A stretch of 18,007 nucleotides of DNA from NCBI GenBank assembly GCA_027019205.1, contig JALUWZ010000042.1, forward strand, positions 1-18,007, read 5' to 3'. A program made the position numbers and the translations under genes. Position 1 is the first letter of the stretch. Each line of letters begins with the position of its first letter. Under the pieces are notes generated by a model. It searched no databases. It was not told the origin of the DNA and was given only the letters and a program-made list of their open reading frames with translations. Origin of the DNA: Emcibacter sp. (GTDB lineage: Bacteria > Pseudomonadota > Alphaproteobacteria > Sphingomonadales > Emcibacteraceae). Below, in pieces: positions 1 through 8,131 of this stretch.

Positions 1-1
1 G

Positions 2-250
2 AAACCCTACAGTCAGGCCTTTGACAGGGGGGTGAAAATGATCGGGGCGACCGCCCATTATGTCACGGCAAATCTTGACGAAGGGCCGATAATAGAGCAG
101 GTTGTTGAGCGGGTGGATCATTCCGTATCGCCCGGGGAACTGGTCAATATAGGCCGGGATACCGAATCAAGGGCGCTCAGCCGGGCGGTGCGCTGGCATG
201 CGGAACACAGAGTATTGCTCAGTGGACAGCGGACGGTGGTTTTCAGATAG
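2..250 (+). CDS. purU: Formyltetrahydrofolate deformylase, C-terminal fragment (gene runs off the left edge)
   Basis: This is the last 82 or so residues of a PurU-type enzyme, which hydrolyses 10-formyl-tetrahydrofolate to formate and tetrahydrofolate in the cytoplasm and so feeds formate to purine synthesis. The frame is open from base 2, starting KPYSQAFDRGVKMIGATAHYV, so the GTG at 32 and ATG at 38 are internal codons and not starts. The GATAHYV stretch followed by LDEGPIIEQ is the conserved C-terminal part of the formyltransferase-like domain, with the Asp of LDEGPII at the usual catalytic position. The protein ends in TVVFR, as is typical. The N-terminal ACT domain and most of the catalytic domain lie outside the window. 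It is 23 bases upstream of the next gene on the same strand and may be co-transcribed with it. It has no visible link to the sugar genes to the right. Confidence 0.93.
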   Translation, partial: KPYSQAFDRGVKMIGATAHYVTANLDEGPIIEQVVERVDHSVSPGELVNIGRDTESRALSRAVRWHAEHRVLLSGQRTVVFR

Positions 251-273
251 CACCAAATCAGGGAGAACGGGAC

Positions 274-1647
274 ATGGCGGGTGGCAGACAGACGGAACAA
301 TGGTCGTCGAGAGCGGGGTTCCTCATGGCGGCGATCGGCTTTGCAGTCGGGCTGGGTAATGTCTGGCGCTTTCCCTATGTTATGGGGGAAAATGGCGGCG
401 CGGCGTTTTTATTTGTCTATCTGGTTTGTGCGCTGGTGATCGCCCTGCCGCTTCTGGTCAGTGAACTTGCCATCGGGCGCCGGGGCCGGGGCAGTCCGGT
501 CGGCAGTATGCTGAAAGTTGCCGCAGAATCCGGCGCAAGCTCGCGCTGGCGGCTGGTCGGCGGGCTGGCGGTCGTGGGGATTTTCTTCATTATGAGCTAT
601 TACACGGTCATTGCCGGCTGGACATTCGATTATTTTTTCCTGGCGATCACCGGGCGCTTCGCCGATGTTACCGGGGAACAGTCCGGCAGGATTTTTGCCG
701 CCCTTACCGGCAGTCCGCTGCGGCTGTTATTCTGGAATACGCTGGTTAATATTCTGGTGGTGGTGATCCTGCGGCGCGGGGTGCAGGCCGGAATTGAAAA
801 GGCAGTGAATTTCCTGATGCCGGCGCTGTTTATCTGTTTACTGGTGATGGTGATCTATGCTTTTTTCGCCGGGGATATGGCAAAAACCGTGCAATTCCTG
901 CTGCTGCCTGATTTCAGCAAGGTAACGGTCCATACGGTTATGGTCGCCATCGGCCAGGCATTTTTTTCGATCGGGGTCGGCATGGCCTCGCTGATTACCT
1001 TCGGCAGTTATCTGGGGGAAGAGGTATCCATTCCAAAATCGGCGGCGATTATCATCCTCGCTGATACGGCGGTGGCCCTGCTGGCCGGATTTGCCATTTT
1101 CCCGCTGGTTTTTGCCTATGGGCTGGAGCCTTCCGAGGGGCCGGGGCTTATTTTTCAGACCCTGCCGGTGGCGTTCGGTCAGATGCCGGGCGGGCAGATT
1201 TTTGGCGCGATATTCTTTTTTCTGCTGATTGCGGCGGCGCTGACATCCTGCATCGGCGGCATTGAATCGGTGATCGCCTGGGCGGACGAGCATAAGGGAA
1301 TTGCCCGCAAGAAAGGCAGCCTGATTGCCGGTAGTGCGGCGTGGCTGGTCGGCTTTCTCAGTATATTGTCTTTTAATAAATGGTCGGATTTCTATCCGCT
1401 GGATTTTATCCCGGCCTTCGCGGGCAAGACGATATTCGAGACATTTGATTTCCTTGCGGCCAATATCCTGTTACTGGTCGGGGCGTTGGCGACCTCGATC
1501 TTTATAGGCTGGAGGGTGCCAAAATATATCAAGCTTGCGGCAATCGGGGTTGGTGACGGGATATTCTATCTGTTCTGGCGGATCATTGTCTGCTATGTGG
1601 TGCCGCCGTTGCTGCTGGTTATCCTGGTGATGGGGTTGATGGAATAA
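274..1647 (+). CDS. Sodium-dependent transporter, NSS/SNF (LeuT-fold) family
   Basis: This 457-residue integral membrane protein of the neurotransmitter:sodium symporter family would import an amino acid or related amine with Na+. The family signature is seen at residues 15-50: GFLMAAIGFAVGLGNVWRFPY, then ENGGAAF, which is the unwound TM1 and start of TM2. About 11-12 hydrophobic segments follow, with no signal peptide, and the length matches bacterial NSS proteins (about 440-510). GGGAG-type Shine-Dalgarno bases at 261-265 lie 8 bases before the ATG at 274. The substrate cannot be read from the sequence. The gene follows purU closely and ends 7 bases before the convergent alpha-glucosidase gene. 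I take it as the border of the neighbouring housekeeping region, because none of the seven operator sites lies near it. Family call is firm; substrate unknown. Confidence 0.93.
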   Translation: MAGGRQTEQWSSRAGFLMAAIGFAVGLGNVWRFPYVMGENGGAAFLFVYLVCALVIALPLLVSELAIGRRGRGSPVGSMLKVAAESGASSRWRLVGGLAVVGIFFIMSYYTVIAGWTFDYFFLAITGRFADVTGEQSGRIFAALTGSPLRLLFWNTLVNILVVVILRRGVQAGIEKAVNFLMPALFICLLVMVIYAFFAGDMAKTVQFLLLPDFSKVTVHTVMVAIGQAFFSIGVGMASLITFGSYLGEEVSIPKSAAIIILADTAVALLAGFAIFPLVFAYGLEPSEGPGLIFQTLPVAFGQMPGGQIFGAIFFFLLIAAALTSCIGGIESVIAWADEHKGIARKKGSLIAGSAAWLVGFLSILSFNKWSDFYPLDFIPAFAGKTIFETFDFLAANILLLVGALATSIFIGWRVPKYIKLAAIGVGDGIFYLFWRIIVCYVVPPLLLVILVMGLME

Positions 1648-1654
1648 CCCGCCG

Positions 1655-3217
1655 TTACTCTATTTCACAAAAATATGTGCCGTAAGGGGCGAGGGTAATT
1701 CTAGCCGCTTCAAGGATTTTTTCCTGTGCCGACAGGTTAAAGCAGGCGTAGATCGCCTGGGTCTTGTCTCGCCGGATGAAGGCGAGGGTATCTTCGGGCA
1801 CATCAACAAACTGGATGCTGCCCTTTATCAGGGCATTGTGTTTTTTGCGCCATTTCAGGAAATTTTTGAAGGCATTCAGGACAGAATCAGGGTCCTTTTC
1901 CTGCCGGTTCACGGCGCGTGCGAGGTGATCCGCAGGCACCGGCAGCCATGGTTCGCCCCCGGTAAAGCCAGCTGCCGCCCTGTCGTCCCGCCACGGCATC
2001 GGCGTGCGGCAGCCGTCGCGGCCCTTGAAATTGGGCCAGAATTCTATGCCGAACGGGTCCTGCAACCGGTTCTCGGGAATATCCGCCTCGGTCAGGCCAA
2101 GCTCTTCGCCCTGATAGCTGCAGATTGTCCCGGGCAGGGAACAGAGCAGGGCCGTCAGCATCTTTGCCATGCGCGGATCAGGGTTATCGCCGCCCCAGCG
2201 GCTCAATACCCGGGTAACATCATGGTTGCTGATCGCCCAGCAGGGGGTGCCGCTGCCGTTGAGATGCGCCATCTGCTGTTCAACAGTCTGGCGGATATGG
2301 CTGGCGGAAAATTCATCGACCAGCAATTCAAAACTGTAGCCCATATGAAGGCGTTTATGTCCAGCGGTATATTCCGCGATGGTTTTCAGTGAATTCTCGG
2401 TATTGATTTCCCCCATCGACATCACCCCCGGATAACGGTCGAGCAGGGCGCGCAGGTCTTCGAGAAATGTCAGGGTTTCCGGCTGGTTATTATCATGGAT
2501 GTGATATTGGGCGGCATAGGGGTTGTCGGTGCTGAATCCCCGGCCCCGACGTTCCTTGACCGGTTTGGCCGGGTTGTCACGCAACAGCTTGTCGTGATAG
2601 CAGAAATTAATCGCATCAAGGCGGAAGCCATCAACCCCGCGCTTGAGCCAGAATTCCACTTCCTGCAGTATTTGCTGTCGTAATTCGGCACAGTGGTAAT
2701 TCAGGTCGGGCTGGTTGGCGAGAAAGTTATGAAGATAATATTGCTGACGGGTGGCGTCCCACTGCCATGCCGAGCCGCCAAAGATCGCCAGCCAGTTATT
2801 CGGGGCGCCGCCATCATCCCGGGCATCGGCCCAGACATACCAGTCGGCCTTGTCATTATCCCGATTTTTCCGGCTTTGCTGAAACCAGTCATGCTGATCG
2901 GATGTATGGCTTAATACCTGGTCAATAACCACCTTCAGATTGCGGTTATGGGCCTGTCTTATCAACTCATCAAAATCATTCAAGGTTCCAAATAACGGGT
3001 CAACATCCCGGTAATCGGCAATATCATAGCCGAAATCCTTCATCGGCGATTTGAAAAATGGCGAAATCCAGATGGCGTCCACCCCCAGGCTCTGAATATA
3101 GTCGAGCTTGCTGATAATGCCGGGAATATCCCCGATACCATCCCCGTTGCTGTCCATGAGACTGCGAGGGTAGATCTGATAGATTACGGCGCCTTCCCAC
3201 CAGAATAATTTATTCAT
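1655..3217 (-). CDS. GH13 alpha-glucosidase (probable subfamily 23), cytoplasmic
   Basis: This 520-residue alpha-amylase-family enzyme probably releases glucose from maltose and short alpha-glucans. It starts MNKLFWWEGAVIYQIYPRS, the usual start of the catalytic barrel, with no signal peptide, so it should be cytoplasmic. The barrel motifs are VVIDQVLSHTS (region I, about 97-106), GVDGFRLDAINF with nucleophile Asp201, VMSMGEINTEN with acid/base Glu270, and ISNHDVTR with Asp333. The NF after the nucleophile, the QVLSHTS form of region I and these positions resemble Halomonas-type GH13_23 alpha-glucosidases. A short C-terminal beta domain follows. The gene is transcribed away from the TonB receptor gene, and a single operator copy (3351-3363) lies about 135 bases upstream. 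The Shine-Dalgarno is weak (AAGAAG about 10 bases upstream). It converges with the NSS gene with only 7 bases between. Exact linkage preference cannot be told by eye. Confidence 0.93.
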   Translation of the reverse strand: MNKLFWWEGAVIYQIYPRSLMDSNGDGIGDIPGIISKLDYIQSLGVDAIWISPFFKSPMKDFGYDIADYRDVDPLFGTLNDFDELIRQAHNRNLKVVIDQVLSHTSDQHDWFQQSRKNRDNDKADWYVWADARDDGGAPNNWLAIFGGSAWQWDATRQQYYLHNFLANQPDLNYHCAELRQQILQEVEFWLKRGVDGFRLDAINFCYHDKLLRDNPAKPVKERRGRGFSTDNPYAAQYHIHDNNQPETLTFLEDLRALLDRYPGVMSMGEINTENSLKTIAEYTAGHKRLHMGYSFELLVDEFSASHIRQTVEQQMAHLNGSGTPCWAISNHDVTRVLSRWGGDNPDPRMAKMLTALLCSLPGTICSYQGEELGLTEADIPENRLQDPFGIEFWPNFKGRDGCRTPMPWRDDRAAAGFTGGEPWLPVPADHLARAVNRQEKDPDSVLNAFKNFLKWRKKHNALIKGSIQFVDVPEDTLAFIRRDKTQAIYACFNLSAQEKILEAARITLAPYGTYFCEIE

Positions 3218-3350
3218 ATATAACCAGCTTCTTTTTATTATTTCATCGACTGCCGTTATCCGGATTTATCGACGGCCCTGTATTTAATTCTTAAAGTTAT
3301 TGATACTTTCTCTGAAACTACGCGGGTCGGAGGAGCTGTTGCAAATCCTT

Positions 3351-3363
3351 ACATACGTATTCA
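3351..3363 (-). promoter_or_regulatory. Putative LacI-family operator O1 (single site)
   Basis: The plus strand reads ACATACGTATTCA, the exact reverse complement of TGAATACGTATGT. The core ATACGTAT (3353-3360) is a perfect palindrome with a central CG, the usual form of LacI-family operators. It lies about 134 bases upstream of the minus-strand alpha-glucosidase start. Its centre is 152 and 181 bases from the centres of the two sites near the receptor gene, so looping between them is possible. Confidence 0.8.
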
Positions 3364-3501
3364 AACCACGGGGAAAAGCTGATCATTTTCTTTGCAAAAT
3401 ATTGTATTTCCGAGGAATAAAAATTTAACTTGTTGAATCATATAGAAATTTTATGTCTTAAACTTTTATGAATTTTATTATAGGGCCATTTGCAATTTTT
3501 T

Positions 3502-3514
3502 TGAATACGTATGT
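3502..3514 (+). promoter_or_regulatory. Putative LacI-family operator O2 (pair 1, left)
   Basis: TGAATACGTATGT, identical to the consensus. Its core centre is 29 bases from that of the next copy, which has the same orientation. It lies 130 bases upstream of the TonB receptor start. Confidence 0.85.
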
Positions 3515-3530
3515 TTATATGCTTTGATGA

Positions 3531-3543
3531 TGAATACGTATGT
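3531..3543 (+). promoter_or_regulatory. Putative LacI-family operator O3 (pair 1, right)
   Basis: TGAATACGTATGT, an identical direct repeat of the preceding copy, 29 bases downstream and 101 bases before the receptor ATG. This is the only pair in the window arranged as a direct repeat; the other two are inverted. Confidence 0.85.
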
Positions 3544-3643
3544 AGCGATTTGCCTTATATTGCAAATGATGGATAGGATGGCGGTGAAATAAACTTTCAA
3601 ATCAATTTACACTGTATTATTAAAAGGGAAGTAGGGAGCGAAA

Positions 3644-6502
3644 ATGACGTTTAAACCTTGTACCACTGGCCAGAACATACGCAAACATACCACAAAAATT
3701 CTATATTCAACGCTGATTTCCATGGCCGTGATTGCGGCGACAAACCCGTCAATGGGTTATGCGAAGGACAAGACGCAGGATAAAGGCAAGAAAGTCGAAC
3801 AGAAGAAGACTGACAAGAAAAAGGTTGATCAGGAACAGGTACTGGAAGAAGTCATTGTCACCGGCATCCGGGGCAGTATCATGAGTTCCATTGCCAAGAA
3901 GAGCAATAATTCATCAATTGTCGAGGCGGTGTCTGCCGAAGATATCGGTAAATTGCCGGACGTCAGTATCGCTGATTCCATCGCCCGCCTGCCGGGTCTT
4001 GCCGCCCAGCGTCTTGATGGCCGGGCACAGCTTATCAGTATCCGTGGTTTGTCTCCTGACTTTACAACAGCACTTCTCAATGGCCGCGAACAGGTCACCT
4101 CCGGTAATAATCGCGGGGTGGAATTTGACCAGTATCCGTCAGAATTGATGAGCGGTGTTACCGTTTATAAAACGCCGGATGCCTCCCTGATGGCGCAGGC
4201 AATCGGCGGGACGATTGACATGCAGACCGTTCGTCCGCTGGCTTATGGCAAGCAGGCGATTGCCATTGGTATTCGCGGGGAATATAACGACCTCGGGGCA
4301 TTGAATTCCGGGACAACGGCCACAGGATACCGGGGAAGCTTCTCCTATATTGACCAGTTTGCCGATGACACCGTCGGTGTCGCATTCGGATATGCCCGCA
4401 TGACATCACCGACCCAGGAAAAACGCTGGAATTCATGGGGATTTCCTGAATTGGGCAATAATTCATTTACCGATGCTGCCGGTAATTCCGTCCCTACTAA
4501 AACCCTGGTAATCGGCGGGGCCAAACCATTTGTGAAATCCAATAAACTGACACGTGACGGTCTCATGGGGGTTCTTGAATATCAGCCCGATGATACTTTC
4601 CATACTACCCTTGATATATATTACTCAAAATTCAAGGATGATCAGCGGCTGCGCGGGGTTGAGTTCCCGCTTAAATGGTCCGGGGCCCAGCTGCAGGATG
4701 GCTTTACAGTAAAAAATGGTTTGATTACCAAGGGGCAGTTCAACGGCGTCAAGGGTGTGCTGCGCAATGATGTTTTTGTTCGGGACAGCAAGACATGGTC
4801 ACTGGGCTGGAATACGCAATATCAGGTGGATGACAACTGGTCCGTGGAAACTGACCTCAGCTATTCCAAAGTCACCAGGACCGATATTGCCATGGAAAGC
4901 TACAGTGGCACAGGCCGTGGCGGTGGTAACGGCGCACAAGACAATATCGGCTTTACCATGACACCGGATGGCGGGGCAATATTCACCCATGACCTTAATT
5001 ATGCCGATCCGACATTATTCAAACTCGGCGGCCCGCAAAACTGGGGTGACCCGCTGAAAACCGGTTCCTGGGACAGTCAGGACGGATTTATCAACAAACC
5101 GACGGTAGATGATGAACTTTATACCATGCGCATGAGTGTGGAACGTCAACTTGAGGACAGCCCGGTCAGCAGTATCAAAGCGGGTGTGTATTACAGCAGA
5201 CGTAAAAAATCCCTTAAGGATGTCGGCTTGTTCCTGACCTTGAAGACTTACCCTGATATTCAGGCAGTCCCCAATAAATATCTTCTCAAACCAACATCAC
5301 TGGATTTCATCGGGATCGGCAATATTCTCAGTTATGATTCCCTGGCCTTCTATAATGACGGTAATTACACCGAAACAAATGCCAGCAGCAATGATATCAG
5401 CCGTTCGGTCAATAGCTGGAATGTAACAGAAAAGGTACTTACCGGCTATGTTATGGCCAATATTGATACCGAAGTCAGCGCGATGCCGTTGACAGGAAAT
5501 GTCGGGGTTCAGGTTGTTCAGACCAATCAGAGTTCTATAGGGACGGCGGCAAGCAACGGCCCTAATGGTATTTTCACCATACCGATTACCGGCGGGGATA
5601 AATATACGGAAATTCTGCCAAGCCTGAATTTAAAGCTTGAGGTGGAGGATGATACTTTCATTCGTTTCGGGGCTTCCCGTACTCTGGCCCGCGCCCGCAT
5701 GGATAAAATGAACGCCAATAAATCGTTTAATTTTAATCCTGTGAATAATACAACCAACGCAACGCCGGAACTTAATTCCCCATGGGGCGGCGGCGGTGGC
5801 AATCCAAAATTGCGCCCATGGATGGCGGACCAGTTTGACTTGAGCCTTGAAAAATATTTTGGCGAAGGCGGATATGTGGCAGTTGCCGGTTTCTACAAGC
5901 ATCTGGAAAACTATATATTTGACAGCAGTGAAATTTTTGATTTTACCGGCTTTCCAACGGGGGGTGTAACACCGGTCATTACCAAGGGGCTGGTCTCAAC
6001 ACCGCAGAATGGTAATGGTGGCAAGATCTATGGCGTTGAATTGTCGGCCTCTATTCCCGGCAAGCTGATAGCTGAAGAACTGGACGGGTTTGGGGCTTTA
6101 TTCAGTGCCTCCTTTACCGACAGCTCTGTGAAGGAATTTCCTGACAGCAAGCCCATCAAGCTGCCCGGTTTGTCAAAAACAGTGGTCAATGCAACGCTGT
6201 ATTATGAAAACCATGGCTTTGAAGCCCGGATTAGCGGTCGTTACCGGTCCGACTTCGTGGGTCAGGTCTCCGGTCTCAGTCTTAATCGGACCACGGTATT
6301 TATCAAAAGTGAAACGGTGTTTGATGCCCAGGTTGCTTATGATTTCTCCGAGGTCGGCTTTGAGGGACTGTCCGCCCGTTTCCAGGTCAATAACCTGACA
6401 AATCAGACTTTTTCCACATTCCAGAATGGGGATAAACGCCAGATTCGCGATTTCCAGACCTATGGTCGCACATTTCTGTTTGGATTATTTTACCGGATGT
6501 AA
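3644..6502 (+). CDS. TonB-dependent receptor, Xanthomonas/Caulobacter subfamily; probable maltodextrin porin
   Basis: This 952-residue outer-membrane receptor would bring malto-oligosaccharides into the periplasm using TonB-ExbBD energy. A long signal peptide (about 1-40, ending SMGYA) is followed by a Lys/Gln/Asp-rich linker (about 41-66) and the TonB box EEVIVTGIRGS (about 68-78). The plug domain follows (about 88-200), with EDIGKLPDVSIADSIARLPG, ISIRGLSPDFTTALLNGR and the IGGTIDMQTVRPL segment, all marks of the TIGR01782-type subfamily. The rest is a beta-barrel ending YGRTFLFGLFYRM. The family normally ends in an aromatic residue; here a Met follows. Substrate is inferred from neighbours: glucosidases on both sides and shared operators, an arrangement like the Caulobacter MalA locus. 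An operator pair lies 101-142 bases upstream and a strong terminator follows. There is no SusD-like partner, as expected outside Bacteroidetes. Confidence 0.93.
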   Translation: MTFKPCTTGQNIRKHTTKILYSTLISMAVIAATNPSMGYAKDKTQDKGKKVEQKKTDKKKVDQEQVLEEVIVTGIRGSIMSSIAKKSNNSSIVEAVSAEDIGKLPDVSIADSIARLPGLAAQRLDGRAQLISIRGLSPDFTTALLNGREQVTSGNNRGVEFDQYPSELMSGVTVYKTPDASLMAQAIGGTIDMQTVRPLAYGKQAIAIGIRGEYNDLGALNSGTTATGYRGSFSYIDQFADDTVGVAFGYARMTSPTQEKRWNSWGFPELGNNSFTDAAGNSVPTKTLVIGGAKPFVKSNKLTRDGLMGVLEYQPDDTFHTTLDIYYSKFKDDQRLRGVEFPLKWSGAQLQDGFTVKNGLITKGQFNGVKGVLRNDVFVRDSKTWSLGWNTQYQVDDNWSVETDLSYSKVTRTDIAMESYSGTGRGGGNGAQDNIGFTMTPDGGAIFTHDLNYADPTLFKLGGPQNWGDPLKTGSWDSQDGFINKPTVDDELYTMRMSVERQLEDSPVSSIKAGVYYSRRKKSLKDVGLFLTLKTYPDIQAVPNKYLLKPTSLDFIGIGNILSYDSLAFYNDGNYTETNASSNDISRSVNSWNVTEKVLTGYVMANIDTEVSAMPLTGNVGVQVVQTNQSSIGTAASNGPNGIFTIPITGGDKYTEILPSLNLKLEVEDDTFIRFGASRTLARARMDKMNANKSFNFNPVNNTTNATPELNSPWGGGGGNPKLRPWMADQFDLSLEKYFGEGGYVAVAGFYKHLENYIFDSSEIFDFTGFPTGGVTPVITKGLVSTPQNGNGGKIYGVELSASIPGKLIAEELDGFGALFSASFTDSSVKEFPDSKPIKLPGLSKTVVNATLYYENHGFEARISGRYRSDFVGQVSGLSLNRTTVFIKSETVFDAQVAYDFSEVGFEGLSARFQVNNLTNQTFSTFQNGDKRQIRDFQTYGRTFLFGLFYRM

Positions 6503-6522
6503 CCATATCTGATGGAATTTTG

Positions 6523-6563
6523 AAACAGGCCCCTGCTGATGTAATGTCGACAGGGGCCTGTTT
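6523..6563 (+). terminator. Rho-independent terminator after the TonB receptor gene
   Basis: A perfect 13-base inverted repeat is seen: AAACAGGCCCCTG at 6523-6535 and CAGGGGCCTGTTT at 6551-6563, with a 15-base loop, followed by the T-rich run TTTATTTTAT to 6570. It begins 20 bases after the receptor stop codon. The T run is broken by A residues, so some read-through into the halogenase gene at 6608 is possible. Confidence 0.9.
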
Positions 6564-6607
6564 ATTTTATACATTATGAATATCAAGACTTAGCAAGGAA
6601 GAATATA

Positions 6608-8131
6608 ATGCAGAAAAATGCCATACAGAAGGTCGTTATAGTTGGCGGCGGCACTGCCGGATGGATGGCGGCAGCAATGTTGGCAAAAACAGCCGGGCGG
6701 AGCCTTGACATCACACTTGTTGAATCTGATGATATTGGCACGATCGGTGTCGGGGAGGCAACCATTCCGCCAATACAGCTGTTCAACAATCACCTCGGCC
6801 TTGATGAGGATGATTTCCTGCGTAAAACCATGGGAACTTTCAAGCTGGGCATTCAGTTTGATAACTGGGGGCGCAAGGGGGACAGCTACATGCATACTTT
6901 TGGCCGGGTAGGACGGGACCTTGGGGCAATCCCGTTTCATCATTACTGGTTGCGAAGTCTGAAAGAAGGTGGAAAAGACAGCTTATGGGATTATTCATTC
7001 AATCACAAAGCGGCCTATGCCAATAAATTTGCCCGTATGTTAAAGATCAAAAATAGTCCCCTTGACGGCCTGACATATGCGTTTCATTTTGATGCAACGC
7101 TATATGCCCGGTATCTGCGGGACTATAGTGAAAAACTGGGGGTGAAAAGAATTGAAGGCAAGGTTGTTGATGTAATCCTGCGCGGGGAAGACGGATTTAT
7201 AGACCATCTTCTTCTGGAGAATAGCGCAGAAATTCCGGGAGATCTTTTTCTCGATTGTTCAGGATTTAAAGGGGTGTTGATTGAGGGGGCGCTCAAAACC
7301 GGTTATGAGGACTGGAGCCACTGGCTGCCCTGCAACCGGGCGATTGCGGTGCCGTGTGAGTCTGCCGGTCCCCTGAAACCCTATACTGTATCAACCGCAC
7401 TTACTGCGGGCTGGCAATGGCGGATACCCCTGCAGCATCGCACCGGTAATGGCCATGTTTATTGTAGCGACTATATCAGTGACGACGAAGCAGCAGACAT
7501 GTTGTTGCAAAATCTGGACGGGCCTCCTTTGGCAGACCCCAGATTTCTGCGTTTTACCACCGGGCGGCGCAAGAAATTCTGGCATAAAAATTGTATTGTT
7601 CTGGGGTTGGCCAGCGGTTTTATGGAGCCGCTTGAATCGACCAGTATTCATCTGTTTCAGGCCGGTATTACCCGTCTGGTCAAACTTTTCCCGGACAAGA
7701 AATGTTCCCAGGCCGATGTGGATGAATATAATCGTCAGGCTATTTATGAATTTGAAGGCATCCGGGATTTCATCATTTTGCATTATCATCTGACACAACG
7801 CACGGACACGGATTTCTGGCGCGATTGTGGACAAATGGAGGTGCCGGAATCTTTAAAACAGAAAATGGCCCTGTTCCGTTCCAATGGACGCATATTCTGG
7901 GATACCATGGAGCTTTTTGCGGAAAATTCATGGTTGCAGGTTATGGTTGGACAGGGACTAATGCCGCACAGCTATCATGCCCTGACTCATCAGGTGAAGT
8001 CTGATAATATGGAGGAATATCTGGAAAATATCCGCATAATTCAGGACCGTGCATTATCGACCCTGCCCCTGCACCGCGACTTTATTGCCGGTCATTGTTC
8101 GGCCCCCGGGTCGTCTTTGGCAGGGCAATAG
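6608..8131 (+). CDS. Tryptophan-halogenase-like flavoprotein (copy 1)
   Basis: This 507-residue protein of the flavin-dependent tryptophan halogenase family uses FADH2, O2 and halide to halogenate indole-type compounds in characterised members; its substrate here is unknown. Visible features are the FAD-binding GGGTAGWM at 13-20, GVGEATIPP at 47-55, GTFKLGIQF with Lys79 (the position of the catalytic lysine of PrnA), GWQWRIP at 268-274 matching the W-x-W-x-I-P hallmark, and MEPLESTS with Glu343 at the place of PrnA Glu346. All catalytic motifs are intact. AAGGAAG at 6595-6601 lies 6 bases before the ATG. It follows the receptor terminator and has no operator of its own, so it depends on read-through or an unrecognised promoter. 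Its last 40 bases overlap the end of the paralogous gene on the other strand. No flavin reductase gene is visible. Such proteins are known near TonB receptors in other proteobacteria; their physiological role is not established. Confidence 0.93.
   Translation: MQKNAIQKVVIVGGGTAGWMAAAMLAKTAGRSLDITLVESDDIGTIGVGEATIPPIQLFNNHLGLDEDDFLRKTMGTFKLGIQFDNWGRKGDSYMHTFGRVGRDLGAIPFHHYWLRSLKEGGKDSLWDYSFNHKAAYANKFARMLKIKNSPLDGLTYAFHFDATLYARYLRDYSEKLGVKRIEGKVVDVILRGEDGFIDHLLLENSAEIPGDLFLDCSGFKGVLIEGALKTGYEDWSHWLPCNRAIAVPCESAGPLKPYTVSTALTAGWQWRIPLQHRTGNGHVYCSDYISDDEAADMLLQNLDGPPLADPRFLRFTTGRRKKFWHKNCIVLGLASGFMEPLESTSIHLFQAGITRLVKLFPDKKCSQADVDEYNRQAIYEFEGIRDFIILHYHLTQRTDTDFWRDCGQMEVPESLKQKMALFRSNGRIFWDTMELFAENSWLQVMVGQGLMPHSYHALTHQVKSDNMEEYLENIRIIQDRALSTLPLHRDFIAGHCSAPGSSLAGQ

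Larger units (their letters stand above)
3218..3643. promoter_or_regulatory. Divergent control region between the alpha-glucosidase and the TonB receptor
   Basis: This 426-base AT-rich stretch has no credible gene. It holds three copies of the 13-base operator (3351-3363, 3502-3514, 3531-3543). The single copy lies nearer the minus-strand glucosidase and the 29-base-spaced pair nearer the receptor gene. The heptamer TTGCAAA or a close variant also recurs (about 3339, 3390, 3490, 3560); its meaning is unknown. One weak promoter candidate for the receptor is TTGCCT at 3550-3555 and TAGGAT at 3574-3579, with an 18-base spacer, just downstream of the operator pair. I do not trust it enough to list separately. 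AGGGAG-type ribosome-binding bases at 3632-3638 precede the receptor ATG at 3644. Confidence 0.75.

Noticed and set aside
838..1293. A 151-codon minus-strand frame within the NSS gene
   Set aside because: Antisense to a clear membrane protein, no domain and unusual composition.
3339..3566. Recurring TTGCAAA-like heptamers in the glucosidase/receptor control region
   Set aside because: Variable spacing and form, and not found as a set in the other two control regions, so no site is claimed.
3550..3579. TTGCCT-N18-TAGGAT as the receptor promoter
   Set aside because: Poor match to consensus in an AT-rich region where such pairs arise by chance; kept only as a remark in the control-region entry.
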